Below the pieces are notes generated by a model that saw nothing but the letters and a program-made list of their open reading frames with translations, was not told where the DNA came from and made no database searches. Made by a program: the position numbers and the translations under genes. A stretch of DNA of 64,000 bases from JAHQVI01 sp963749875 (GTDB lineage: Bacteria; Pseudomonadota; Alphaproteobacteria; Rhizobiales; Rhodomicrobiaceae): assembly GCA_963749875.1 (NCBI GenBank), contig CAVVOX010000004.1, forward strand, positions 988,963-1,052,962, written 5' to 3'. Shown in pieces: positions 17,926-26,427 of this stretch. Position 1 is the first letter of the stretch, and each line of letters starts with the position of its first letter.

Positions 17926-19869
17926 CTATTCTCTTGTCACATACACCTCCCCACCCATCTCCTTGAACTTCTCGCTCATCTCGGCCATGCCCTCTTCCTT
18001 GGCAGCCTCGATCGGCGCGTTCAGCTTGGCCGCATAGTCGCGGACCTGCTGCGTGATCTCCATCGAGCAGAATTTCGGGCCGCACATCGAGCAGAAATGC
18101 GCAACCTTGTGCGCCTCTTTCGGCAGGGTCTCGTCATGCATCGAACGCGCCGTGTCCGGGTCGAGCGAGAGGTTGAACTGGTCCTCCCAGCGGAAGTCGA
18201 AACGCGCGCGTGAAATCGCGTCGTCGCGGAGCTGCGCCGCCGGATGGCCCTTGGCCAGATCCGCCGCATGGGCTGAGACCTTGTAGGTGATCACTCCTGT
18301 TTTCACATCATCGCGGTTGGGCAGGCCGAGATGCTCCTTGGGCGTCACATAGCAGAGCATGGCCGTGCCGAACCAGCCGATCATGCCCGCGCCGATGCCT
18401 GAGGTGATGTGATCGTAGCCCGGCGCAATGTCGGTGACGAGCGGACCGAGCGTGTAGAACGGCGCCTCGCCGCAGGTGGCCAGCTGCTTCTCGACATTGA
18501 CCTTGATCTTGTGCATCGGCACATGGCCCGGCCCTTCGATCATCACCTGACAGCCCTTCGCCCAGGCAATTTTCGTCAGCTCACCGAGCGTTTCCAGCTC
18601 GGCGAATTGCGCCTCGTCATTGGCGTCGGCAATCGAGCCGGGACGCAGTCCGTCGCCCAGCGAGAAGCTCACATCGTAGCGGCGCATGATGTCGCAAATC
18701 TCCTCGAACCGCTCATAGAGGAAGCTCTCGCGGTGATGGGCGAGGCACCACTTCGCCATGATCGAGCCGCCGCGCGAGACAATGCCCGTCACGCGCTTCG
18801 CCGTCATCGGCACATAGCGCAGCCGCACGCCGGCATGGATGGTGAAATAATCGACGCCCTGCTCGCATTGCTCGATCAGCGTGTCCTTGTAGACCTCCCA
18901 GTCGAGCTTGACCGGATCGCCGTCCACCTTCTCCAGCGCCTGATAGATCGGCACGGTCCCGATCGGCACGGGCGCATTGCGGACGATCCATTCGCGCGTG
19001 TTGTGGATGTTGCGGCCGGTGCTCAGATCCATCACAGTGTCGGCGCCCCAGCGGATCGCCCAGACCATCTTCTCCACCTCTTCTTCGACCGAGGACGTCA
19101 CGGCGGAGTTGCCGATATTGGCGTTGATCTTGGTCAGGAAGTTCCGGCCAATGATCATCGGCTCCAGCTCGGGATGGTTGATATTGGACGGAATGATCGC
19201 CCGCCCGCGCGCCACTTCGGAGCGCACGAATTCCGGTGTGATGTGCTCGGGGATCGACGCGCCGAAGCTCTCGCCATCGGCCAGCGCTTCGGCCGCCCGC
19301 TCCAGCGCAACGTCCCGGGCCAGATTTTCGCGCGCCGCGATATAGTGCATTTCCTCGGTGATAACGCCTGCCCGCGCCAGCTCAAGCTGGGTGATGCCGT
19401 GAGATCTTACCCCCTCACCCCGACCCTCTCCCAATGGGAGGGGGAGTGGTTGCGAGCTCGCAGTATCGTCCTCTCTCCCAAGGGGAGAGGGATAGGGTGA
19501 GGGGTTTGGAAGCCCGCGATAGGGCATGTGACGAATCGGAAACTCCCGCGCCAGCGCCTTGCCCGCATTGCCGTTGTCCTCGGGCTTGACGTCGCGCCCT
19601 TCGTAAGCTTCCACGCTGCGCGCCTTCACCCAAGCCTCGCGCGAACGCGGCAGGCCGCGCTCGACGTCGATCTTTGCATCATCCTCCGTATAAGGCCCGG
19701 AGCTGTCGTAAACGCGCACCGGCGGCTCATTCGCGCTCGGATGCAGCGCAATCTCGCGCAGCGGCACATTCAGCCCATCTATGGTTGCATAGACTTTGCG
19801 CGAGCCGGAGATCGGCCCGGTCGTAACCTCGACGGGGTGGACGGATTTCGGATCGACGACGACGTTCAT
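17926..19869 (-). CDS. thiC: Phosphomethylpyrimidine synthase ThiC with an inserted palindromic element
   Basis: A 647-residue radical SAM enzyme that converts aminoimidazole ribotide to HMP phosphate in thiamine synthesis. The barrel motifs (NIGNSAVTSSVEEEVEKMVWA, VMIEGPGHVPMHKI) and the C-terminal cluster motif CSMCGPKFC (CxxCxxxxC) are intact. Residues about 122-153 are encoded by a palindromic repeat (19411-19504) between HMPYRG and GITQLELARAG; homologues lack this proline/glycine-rich segment. The ATG at 19869 follows GAGGAAA and overlaps the stop of the upstream GNAT gene by four bases. The pair is probably controlled by the TPP riboswitch at 20471-20566. Confidence 0.95.
   Translation of the reverse strand: MNVVVDPKSVHPVEVTTGPISGSRKVYATIDGLNVPLREIALHPSANEPPVRVYDSSGPYTEDDAKIDVERGLPRSREAWVKARSVEAYEGRDVKPEDNGNAGKALAREFPIRHMPYRGLPNPSPYPSPLGREDDTASSQPLPLPLGEGRGEGVRSHGITQLELARAGVITEEMHYIAARENLARDVALERAAEALADGESFGASIPEHITPEFVRSEVARGRAIIPSNINHPELEPMIIGRNFLTKINANIGNSAVTSSVEEEVEKMVWAIRWGADTVMDLSTGRNIHNTREWIVRNAPVPIGTVPIYQALEKVDGDPVKLDWEVYKDTLIEQCEQGVDYFTIHAGVRLRYVPMTAKRVTGIVSRGGSIMAKWCLAHHRESFLYERFEEICDIMRRYDVSFSLGDGLRPGSIADANDEAQFAELETLGELTKIAWAKGCQVMIEGPGHVPMHKIKVNVEKQLATCGEAPFYTLGPLVTDIAPGYDHITSGIGAGMIGWFGTAMLCYVTPKEHLGLPNRDDVKTGVITYKVSAHAADLAKGHPAAQLRDDAISRARFDFRWEDQFNLSLDPDTARSMHDETLPKEAHKVAHFCSMCGPKFCSMEITQQVRDYAAKLNAPIEAAKEEGMAEMSEKFKEMGGEVYVTRE
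19411..19504. repeat. Palindromic element inserted in frame in thiC
   Basis: Left arm CCCCTCACCCCGACCCTCTC and right arm GAGAGGGATAGGGTGAGGGG form a long near-perfect inverted repeat, with inner CCCAATGGGAGGGG and CTCTCCCAAGGGGAGAG hairpins. The element keeps the thiC reading frame open, adding about 37 residues with the neighbouring bases. A short relative lies between genes at 5993-6026. Confidence 0.87.
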
Positions 19870-20468
19870 GATTGCATTTCCTCGTTGATATTGACGGCGT
19901 TTCCGTTTGCGTGTGCCGCTGCCGTGATGCGGTAGAATGCATGACGGCGGCAGGCGTGGCCGACGGGAAGGTTCGGGTGATCGAAGTCGCCGTCCGGTTC
20001 GTGCGTCATGCCGATGCGCTCCATAACGCGGCGCGAGCGCATATTCGCGGCAACGGCGAATGAAACGATTTCTGTCAGGCCCAGCGTGCTGAAGCCGTAG
20101 TCGAGCGATGCTCGCGCGGCCTCGCTGGCATAGCCTTTGCCCCAATGGCGCCGCGCCAGCCGCCAGCCGATCTCGACACAGGGCGTGAAATGCGCAGTGA
20201 AGGGCGTATGGACCAGTCCCGTAAAACCGAGGAATTCTCCACTCGTGCGGTCTTCAAGCGCCCAGAAGCCAAAGCCATGCCGCGTGATATGCGCGTTGAG
20301 ACTGTCCAGCGAGGCATCGCTTTCCTCGCGATTGAGCGTGCCTGGAAGATATTCCCTGACAAGCGGATCGGCGTTCATCGCCGCCCATGGCTCACGATCT
20401 GCGTCACGCCAGGGACGGAGCTTCAGTCGCCTCGTCTCGATTTGGGGATAGTGTTGGTCCGCGTCCAT
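19866..20468 (-). CDS. GNAT family N-acetyltransferase (RimJ/RimL-like)
   Basis: A 200-residue GNAT protein: TRRLKLRPWRDADREPWAAMNADP at the start, acetyl-CoA motif A around WRLARRHWGKGYASEAARASLDYGF (about residues 105-130), and NMRSRRVMERIGMTHE. Proteins of this type acetylate protein N-termini or small molecules. Its start codon is only a few bases past the TPP riboswitch and its stop overlaps the thiC start (ATGA), so it is the first gene of the thiamine-regulated transcript. A role in thiamine metabolism is inferred from this position only. The His-rich tail may be partly junction sequence. Confidence 0.85.
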   Translation of the reverse strand: MDADQHYPQIETRRLKLRPWRDADREPWAAMNADPLVREYLPGTLNREESDASLDSLNAHITRHGFGFWALEDRTSGEFLGFTGLVHTPFTAHFTPCVEIGWRLARRHWGKGYASEAARASLDYGFSTLGLTEIVSFAVAANMRSRRVMERIGMTHEPDGDFDHPNLPVGHACRRHAFYRITAAAHANGNAVNINEEMQS

Positions 20469-20470
20469 TA

Positions 20471-20566
20471 CTCCGTCCCTTCGCCGGTACGAGCCGGATC
20501 AGGTTCAAAGGGTGGTCGAACGGGCGTCAGTTCGATCTCAGCCGGCTGCCGCCGGCCCCCCTCGGG
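20471..20566 (-). promoter_or_regulatory. TPP riboswitch (THI element)
   Basis: Read on the minus strand, the conserved THI-box parts appear in order: CCCGAGGGGGGCC, then CGGCTGAGATCG, then CCACCCTTTGAACCTGATCC, then GGCGAAGGGACGGAG. The CTGAGA and ACCTGAT cores are exact. The 3' strand of P1 (GAAGGGACGGAG) contains the likely Shine-Dalgarno for the GNAT gene, whose ATG starts 3 bases further on, so ligand binding probably blocks translation initiation. Confidence 0.95.
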
Positions 20567-20584
20567 TCAAACTTTAGTGTGTGC

Positions 20585-21092
20585 GCAATGCCGGCGATTT
20601 TCAAGCCCGTCGCATGACAAGCCCGCCCCGCAATCTGAGCCGTCGGAGCGGAAGACCGCCTCTTTCGCCCGCCCTTAACCCGGCAGCCCTCTTTCTGCGA
20701 CCATGATCAGGCAACGAATTTTTGCCTCAGAGACTGTCGACAGGCGGAGAAACCGATTTACGCCATCTGAACAAAAATCACCGGCTGCGAAGATGCAGCG
20801 AAAAGAAATCGACCTCGAAGTGATCCGTCTGCGCGCTTCAAGCGTAATCAATGTATGGACGGGATCGATTCGAAATGGCGTGCCGAGGCGTTTGTCGCCA
20901 CATCACGCGCGGTCGGATCGGATGAGCGAGAATCCGTCACCCACTCCGCATTGGATTGAGCGGACTCAACGCGGTAGTCGATCTTCCCGGCCGATCGGGC
21001 GGACGACGTTGGTACGGAGTAGACCGATGGATGTTGTGACTGCGCGGCCTGGCAGGCCAGAGTTCCATAGCTGCGGTGATGATCCGAACACA
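20585..21092. other. Intergenic region between the TPP riboswitch and a TetR gene
   Basis: About 500 bases between divergent transcription units. A long reading frame continues upstream from the TetR gene, but its residues (Arg/Ser-rich, no domain) look non-coding. Promoters for both directions should lie here; none could be assigned with confidence. Confidence 0.5.
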
Positions 21093-21740
21093 ATGACCGT
21101 AACCAGAATGCCGGGACAGCGGGATCCCGACCGGACGCGGCGCGCCATTTTGGACGCAGCGACGGACGAGTTCGTGGCCAAAGGTTTTGCCGGGGCGAGC
21201 GTCAACGAAATCGCCGAACGGGCAAACGTCAACAAACGCATGCTCTACCACTATTTCGGCAAGAAGGATGAGCTCTATGTCGCGGTGCTGGAGCGCGTCT
21301 ATACCTCGCTTCGAGCGGCGCAGACTCAGCAGCTAAGGCTCTCCGATCTTCCGCCCAAGGAAGCGATCGATAAGCTGGTTTTGTTCACCTGGGACTATTA
21401 CCTCCACCATCCGGAGCTTCTGAGCCTCATGGCGACGGAGAATATGCTTGACGGCAAATACGCCCTCCGGTCGGATCGTATCCGGGACGCGAATGCTCCG
21501 CTCATGGAGCTTCTGAGTGACGTGCTCGAACGCGGCCAGCGCGAGGGCGTTTTCAGACAGCGCGTCGATCCGTTTCACCTCTATCTGACGATAGTCTCAC
21601 TCGCATCGTACTATATCGGCACATGCTATACGCTATCGAGCCTTGCGGGCTGCGATCTGGCGACGCCCGCCGCGCTCGACAAGCGCCTTCGGCACATCAT
21701 GGATGTTGTCCTGGGCTATCTCCGCCCCGACCCAGCGTGA
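21093..21740 (+). CDS. TetR/AcrR family transcriptional regulator
   Basis: A 215-residue regulator. The N-terminal DNA-binding domain (residues 12-60) reads RRAILDAATDEFVAKGFAGASVNEIAERANVNKRMLYHYFGKKDELYVAVLERVY, the classic TetR helix-turn-helix. The C-terminal ligand domain includes LFTWDYYLHHPELLSLMATEN, like the TetR_C_41-type RutR-like regulators. The start at 21093 is chosen over upstream codons because conservation begins at MPGQRDPDRTRR. It stands alone; its targets are not evident, and the RND pump downstream is convergent and has its own TetR gene. Confidence 0.87.
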   Translation: MTVTRMPGQRDPDRTRRAILDAATDEFVAKGFAGASVNEIAERANVNKRMLYHYFGKKDELYVAVLERVYTSLRAAQTQQLRLSDLPPKEAIDKLVLFTWDYYLHHPELLSLMATENMLDGKYALRSDRIRDANAPLMELLSDVLERGQREGVFRQRVDPFHLYLTIVSLASYYIGTCYTLSSLAGCDLATPAALDKRLRHIMDVVLGYLRPDPA

Positions 21741-21776
21741 CGGCCGCCGAAATGCGGCCCTCATGACGGCGTGGTT

Positions 21777-21880
21777 AGATCAACCCTCGTTCAATTGGAA
21801 TCAACTGAACGAGGTCAAGTTGATCTTTTTCAAAAGACGAGCGCAACTGTTCCCGCGTCCATTCGGACGCGCGTTGCGCT
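21777..21880 (+). repeat. Dispersed two-stem palindromic element, copy 3
   Basis: Stem 1: AGATCAACCCTCGTTCAATT with TGAACGAGGTCAAGTTGATC. Stem 2: GCGCAACTGTTCCCGCGTCC with GGACGCGCGTTGCGC. This is the shortest intact copy. It lies in direct tandem with copy 4, between the convergent TetR and RND genes. Confidence 0.87.
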
Positions 21881-21881
21881 G

Positions 21882-22005
21882 GATCAACCCTCGTTCAATT
21901 GGAATCAACTGGACGAGGTCAAGTTGATCTATATCAAAAGGCGCGCGCAACTGTTCCCGCGTCTATCCCCGCCTCCGCGGGGACATGCTTGAACGCGCGT
22001 TGCGC
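21882..22005 (+). repeat. Dispersed two-stem palindromic element, copy 4
   Basis: A tandem neighbour of copy 3 with the same two stems, but like copy 2 it carries the extra CCCCGCCTCCGCGGGG hairpin in the second loop. The two forms suggest a modular element. It ends about 10 bases before the stop codon of the RND pump gene. Confidence 0.87.
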
Positions 22006-22016
22006 TAGGCCCGAAC

Positions 22017-25000
22017 CTACTCTCCTGCCCGAGTGAATGGATACGCCGGAACAGGACGCTGTTCGGGGTCAGCGGACTGCTCCGGCGCTCCTTGACCTTT
22101 ACCTGCCTTTCCCTCAATGCCAAAAGAGAGGGCGTAGAGGGCAGGCAGGAAGGTCAAAGTCAAAATCGTGCCGGCAATAAGGCCTCCCATCATCGCTTTC
22201 GCCATCGGCCCCCAAAAGAGCGATGTGGATAGCGGAATAAGGGCGAGCACGGCTGCCGCTGCGGTCAAAACGATCGGACGGAAGCGGCGCACGGTCGAAC
22301 TCACAATGGCCTCGCGCATCGGCAGGCCCGCATCGAGATCCTGTTGGATCTGATCGACGAGAATGACGCTGTTTCTCATGATCATGCCGGCGAGGGCTAT
22401 GACGCCGAGAATGGCGACAAATCCGAATGGTGCCTGGAAAGCCAGGAGCGCCGCCGAAGCGCCGATCAGGCCAAGCGGTCCCGTTGCGAGCACCATCATC
22501 GTCTTCCCAACATGCTGCAGTTGGATCATCAGGAGAAGCACGATGAACAGCAGCATGACCGGCATTTTCGCATTGATCGAGGCCTGACTTTTCGCCGATT
22601 CTTCTACGGCGCCTTGCATCTCAATTCCATAGCCAATAGGTAGGGCGTCCCTGAGCGGCTTGAGCTGCGCATAAATCGCCTTTGTCACATCCGGCGACTG
22701 AACATTGTCCGGCACTGTTCCGCGCACGGTGATTGTCGGGAGGCGGGAGCGCCGCCATTCGATGCCGGGCTCGAGAACCACGTTGATTTTCGCAATCTGC
22801 GTCAGTGGCACGGCGTCCCCGTTCACGGTCTTGACATAGGCATTCTCGACCGCGCTCAGCCTGTTCTCGCTCGCTGCCGGATCGCGCAGAACGACCCCGA
22901 TGGTTTCCTCGCCTTCGCGAAACTCGCCGATCGTGATGCCCGTCAGCACGGATTGCAGCGTCTGGCGCACCGCTTGCGAGCTTACGCCGATGGCGCGCGC
23001 CCGGTCCTGGTCGATTTCGAGCTTGAAGGCAGGGACAGGCTCCAGCCAGTCATTGTGAACCGTATCGACCAGAGGATGCTCGCGCATGACCCTCGTCACT
23101 TCGGCCGAGATCCTGCCGACTTCGTCGCGATCCGGCCCGGTGACGCGGATCTGGACGGGCCAGCCGACCGGCGGACCATTGAAGAGGCGGTCCACCTTGT
23201 AACGGATGTCGGGATAGTGCTCGCCGAGCCGCTTGCGGATCCGGTCGATGACAGGGTCGCGCTGCTCCAGCGATTTCGGCATGACGAGAAGCTGGGCGAA
23301 ATTCGGATTGCGTAGCTGCCGGACGAGCGGCAGATAAAAGCGCGGCGCGCCTTCGCCGATGAAGGTGGTGACGAATGCGACGTCAGGATCGCCCAGCACG
23401 TCCGCTTCGACGCGTTTCGCTTGGCTCTGCGTCCGCTCGAACGAGGTGCCCTCGGGCAGCCACAGATCCACGAGCAGTTCAGGCCGGTTGGAGGCCGGGA
23501 AAAACTGCTGCTGCACGAAGGCGAAGCCGCCGATGCCAGCGACGAAAGCCGCAAGCGTCATGGCGACGACCACCCGGCGGCGTCTTACGCACCAAGCGAT
23601 GACGCGCTCCAGGCGCTGATAGAACGGCCCCTTGAACGGCTCATGCCTGGGTGTCTTCGGCGCTTTGTGAACTTTGAGCAGCGCATGGCCGATCCAGGGC
23701 GTGAAATAGATGGCCGCGAACCACGAAATGATCAGTGGAATAGCGACGACCCAGAAGAGCGAGCCGACATATTCGCCGGCGGTCGAGGCGGCAAAGCCGA
23801 CGGGAATGAAGCCGGAAACCGTGATCAGCGTGCCGGTTAGCATGGGAAAGGCCGTCGATTGGTAGGCGAAGCTCGCGGCGCTCAGCCTGTCGAAGCCCTC
23901 CCGCAATTTGCGTTCCATCATCTCGATGGCGATCATCGCGTCATCGACCAGAAGGCCGAGGGCGATAATCAGCGCGCCGAGCGAGATGCGCTGTAAATCG
24001 ATGCCCATCAGCGACATGGTGAGGAAGGTTGCGCCAAGGACCAGCGGAATGGTGAGCGCAACCACGAGGCCGGCTCGCCAGCCGAGCGAAAGAAAGGAAA
24101 CCGTCAGGACGATGAGAAGCGCCTCGGCGAGAACCTTCAGAAACTCGCCCACATATTCCCTCACGACCTCCGGCTGATCGGCAATCTGGCCCAGTTCGAG
24201 GCCGATCGGCAGCTCCGATTGCACTTTCTTCAGCACCGCATCGATCGCCCCGCCCACTTCGGTGACCTTGGCGCCGTCGGCCATCACCACGCCGATGATC
24301 ACGGCTTCCCGGCCTTGGAAGCGGGCTTTCGCGACGGGCGGGTCTTCGAGCCCCCGCCTGACCGTGGCAATATCTCCGAGCCGAATGGTGTCATTGCCGA
24401 CGCGCAGGCGAAGGTTCCTGATCTCTTCAACGGTCAAGAGATATCCATCGACATCGAGGCGCACCGAGCGTTCGTCGCTCTCGACGCGGCCGGCGGGCAC
24501 GAGAGTGTTCTGCGCCGCCAATGCGTCGCGAATAGCGAGCGGGGAGAGGTTCCGTTCGGCAAGGACCTTCGAAGAGACTTCGATGAAGACCTTCTCGTCC
24601 TGTGTGCCGATCAGATCGACCTTCTCGACGCCCTCGACCCTGAGAAGCAAATCCCGGATCCGTTTCGCGCGGTCTTTCAGCTCCGGATAGGAGAAGCCGT
24701 CGCCGGTGAGCGCATGAAGCGTGACATAGGTGTCGCCGAACTCGTCATTGAAGAACGGACCGACGACGCCGGCCGGTAATGTGTGCCGGATGTCTCCGAC
24801 CTTTTTGCGCACTTCGTAAAAGGCGTCGGTAATCTCCCGGCCGCGCGCCTCGCCTTTGATATTGACGAAGATGACCGCGTGGCCCGGCCGCGTATAGGAG
24901 CGCACAAAGTCGAGATGCGGCGTCTCCTGAACCTTGCGTTCGATCTTATCGACGACCTGGTTCTGCATCTCCTCCGTCGAGGCGCCGGGCCAGGCGGTCT

Positions 25001-25184
25001 GGATGACCATGAGCCGGAATGTGAAATCGGGGTCTTCCTTCTGCCCCATGCTGAACAGCGACAAGGCTCCCGCCGCCAGGATGAGCACGACGAGGAACCG
25101 CGTCAGACTGCCGTGCCGAATGGCCCAGCTTGAGAGATTGAAGCCACGCGACCGTGGACCGGGCATAATGAAAGGCTTCGACAT
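22017..25184 (-). CDS. RND efflux pump inner membrane transporter (AcrB/HAE-1-like)
   Basis: A 1,055-residue RND permease with a first helix at residues 28-47, large periplasmic loops and two sets of membrane helices. The helix-4 relay acids (ALGLLVDDAMIAIEMMER) and the partner helix region (VIALAGMIMRNSVILVDQIQ) are present. Such trimers exchange protons for drugs or lipophilic compounds. It follows the membrane-fusion protein gene by 30 bases and a TetR gene, all on one strand, forming a tetR-MFP-RND operon. No outer membrane factor gene is in the cluster. Near-full family length suggests an intact protein. Confidence 0.93.
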   Translation of the reverse strand: MSKPFIMPGPRSRGFNLSSWAIRHGSLTRFLVVLILAAGALSLFSMGQKEDPDFTFRLMVIQTAWPGASTEEMQNQVVDKIERKVQETPHLDFVRSYTRPGHAVIFVNIKGEARGREITDAFYEVRKKVGDIRHTLPAGVVGPFFNDEFGDTYVTLHALTGDGFSYPELKDRAKRIRDLLLRVEGVEKVDLIGTQDEKVFIEVSSKVLAERNLSPLAIRDALAAQNTLVPAGRVESDERSVRLDVDGYLLTVEEIRNLRLRVGNDTIRLGDIATVRRGLEDPPVAKARFQGREAVIIGVVMADGAKVTEVGGAIDAVLKKVQSELPIGLELGQIADQPEVVREYVGEFLKVLAEALLIVLTVSFLSLGWRAGLVVALTIPLVLGATFLTMSLMGIDLQRISLGALIIALGLLVDDAMIAIEMMERKLREGFDRLSAASFAYQSTAFPMLTGTLITVSGFIPVGFAASTAGEYVGSLFWVVAIPLIISWFAAIYFTPWIGHALLKVHKAPKTPRHEPFKGPFYQRLERVIAWCVRRRRVVVAMTLAAFVAGIGGFAFVQQQFFPASNRPELLVDLWLPEGTSFERTQSQAKRVEADVLGDPDVAFVTTFIGEGAPRFYLPLVRQLRNPNFAQLLVMPKSLEQRDPVIDRIRKRLGEHYPDIRYKVDRLFNGPPVGWPVQIRVTGPDRDEVGRISAEVTRVMREHPLVDTVHNDWLEPVPAFKLEIDQDRARAIGVSSQAVRQTLQSVLTGITIGEFREGEETIGVVLRDPAASENRLSAVENAYVKTVNGDAVPLTQIAKINVVLEPGIEWRRSRLPTITVRGTVPDNVQSPDVTKAIYAQLKPLRDALPIGYGIEMQGAVEESAKSQASINAKMPVMLLFIVLLLMIQLQHVGKTMMVLATGPLGLIGASAALLAFQAPFGFVAILGVIALAGMIMRNSVILVDQIQQDLDAGLPMREAIVSSTVRRFRPIVLTAAAAVLALIPLSTSLFWGPMAKAMMGGLIAGTILTLTFLPALYALSFGIEGKAGKGQGAPEQSADPEQRPVPAYPFTRAGE

Positions 25185-25214
25185 GATTTGATCCTCACCG
25201 ACGGGAAGCCGTAA

Positions 25215-26408
25215 TTAACGATCTGACCGGGTTTGTGCGGCGGAGGCCCTTTGCACGACGCTCTCCGGCAGACGCACCCGCATGCCGTCGGTAAGGAACT
25301 GAACGCCGCCGGTGACGACGACCTCCCCCGGCGCGAGGCCCGAGATGACCTTCACCGCATCGGCCGTCACGCCGTCCGTCTCGACGAAACGGTGACTGAC
25401 TTTCGAGGATGTGCGATCCGCGACGAAGACGGCCTTGCGTCCTTCGAAGTCAGTGAGGGCCGGCAGCGGCACTGGAAGATTGGGCGATTGAGAATTCAAG
25501 CGGAGGGTCACGGTCGCCGTCATTCCGAGACGCATCGCAGCGGGCGGATCGGAGATGGCAACCCTGACGGCGTAAGTGCGCGAGCCCGGATCGGCCTGGC
25601 CCGCGATTTCGCTGATGGCGCCTTTGGCGTTGATATCGCCATTCGCCCAGAGCGTCAGCTCCGCCGGCTGGCCTTTCTGGAGCTGTGTGACATCCTGCTC
25701 CGGCACGCTGAGCGCGACTTCCAAGTCGCCCGATTCCGCGACCGAGACCACGGGCGTTCCCGCGGCAACGACCTGGCCGGCCTCGGCCTGCACCTCGGTG
25801 ACGATGCCGGCTTTGTCGGCTTTCAGGACCGCATAGGCCGTGGCGTTCGCCGCCTGCCGCGCCTGCGCCGTAGCTGCCTTGAGGGCCGCCTCCGCCGCGT
25901 CGACTTCGAGCTTGCGCTGATCGACGACGGCGCTTGGCGTATAGCCTTTCGGCTGGAGCTTTTCGGCTCGCGCAAGCGCATCCCTGGCAACGGCGAGCCT
26001 CGTTCTGGCAGACGCAACGGCGGCGCGGGCGCTGCTCTCGCTGAGCACCAGATCGGTGTCGTCGAGCCTTGCGATCACCTGTCCGGCTTTCACGTCGTCG
26101 CCAATATCGACGAGCCGGTCCACGATCTTGCCGGGAATGCGAAAGCCCAGCGTGCTTTCCGTCCGGGCTCGGATGTCACCGGAGAAGCGCTTCGCCACCT
26201 TTCCGGAATTCTTGTGGACCACGACAGCCTTCACCGGCCTGACGGTCTGTTCGCCTTGGGCCTCTTCCTGACAGGCGGCAAGGCTGAAAGCGAGGGCCGC
26301 CACGCCCATAATTCTGAAGGCTGAGTTATGAATGAAAAACATTGAAGAAATTCGTTTTTCTTCAGTCTCTGGCCAAAAAAAATGCCGCATCCTGCCAGCT
26401 CGCTTCAT
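25215..26408 (-). CDS. RND efflux periplasmic adaptor (membrane fusion protein)
   Basis: A periplasmic adaptor of the HlyD/AcrA type: a lipobox-like LAFSLAAC segment, RFSGDIRARTESTLGFRIPGKIVDRLVDIGDDVKAGQVIARLD (lipoyl half), an Ala-rich hairpin (SSARAAVASARTRLAVARDALARAEKLQ) and the C-terminal beta-barrel domains. It links the RND pump to an outer membrane channel. Start choice is open: ATG at 26408 has the only strong ribosome site (GGAGG), but the first 33 residues look non-coding and contain a palindrome (26344-26363). ATGs at 26342 or 26309 would give a normal lipoprotein signal. Confidence 0.87.
   Translation of the reverse strand: MKRAGRMRHFFWPETEEKRISSMFFIHNSAFRIMGVAALAFSLAACQEEAQGEQTVRPVKAVVVHKNSGKVAKRFSGDIRARTESTLGFRIPGKIVDRLVDIGDDVKAGQVIARLDDTDLVLSESSARAAVASARTRLAVARDALARAEKLQPKGYTPSAVVDQRKLEVDAAEAALKAATAQARQAANATAYAVLKADKAGIVTEVQAEAGQVVAAGTPVVSVAESGDLEVALSVPEQDVTQLQKGQPAELTLWANGDINAKGAISEIAGQADPGSRTYAVRVAISDPPAAMRLGMTATVTLRLNSQSPNLPVPLPALTDFEGRKAVFVADRTSSKVSHRFVETDGVTADAVKVISGLAPGEVVVTGGVQFLTDGMRVRLPESVVQRASAAQTRSDR
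26344..26363. promoter_or_regulatory. Candidate TetR operator within the adaptor leader
   Basis: GAAGAAATTCGTTTTTCTTC has perfect 7-base arms (GAAGAAA/TTTCTTC). It shares the GAAGA...TCTTC frame with the palindrome at 27054-27073 upstream of the tetR gene. Two related palindromes in one efflux operon suggest repressor sites; this is inference. Confidence 0.5.
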
Positions 26409-26427
26409 GAGGGACCTCCAGTCCTGA

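Noticed and set aside
20703..21092. N-terminal extension of the TetR regulator by 130 residues
   Set aside because: The extension is Arg/Ser-rich and domain-free, and TetR proteins begin just before the helix-turn-helix.
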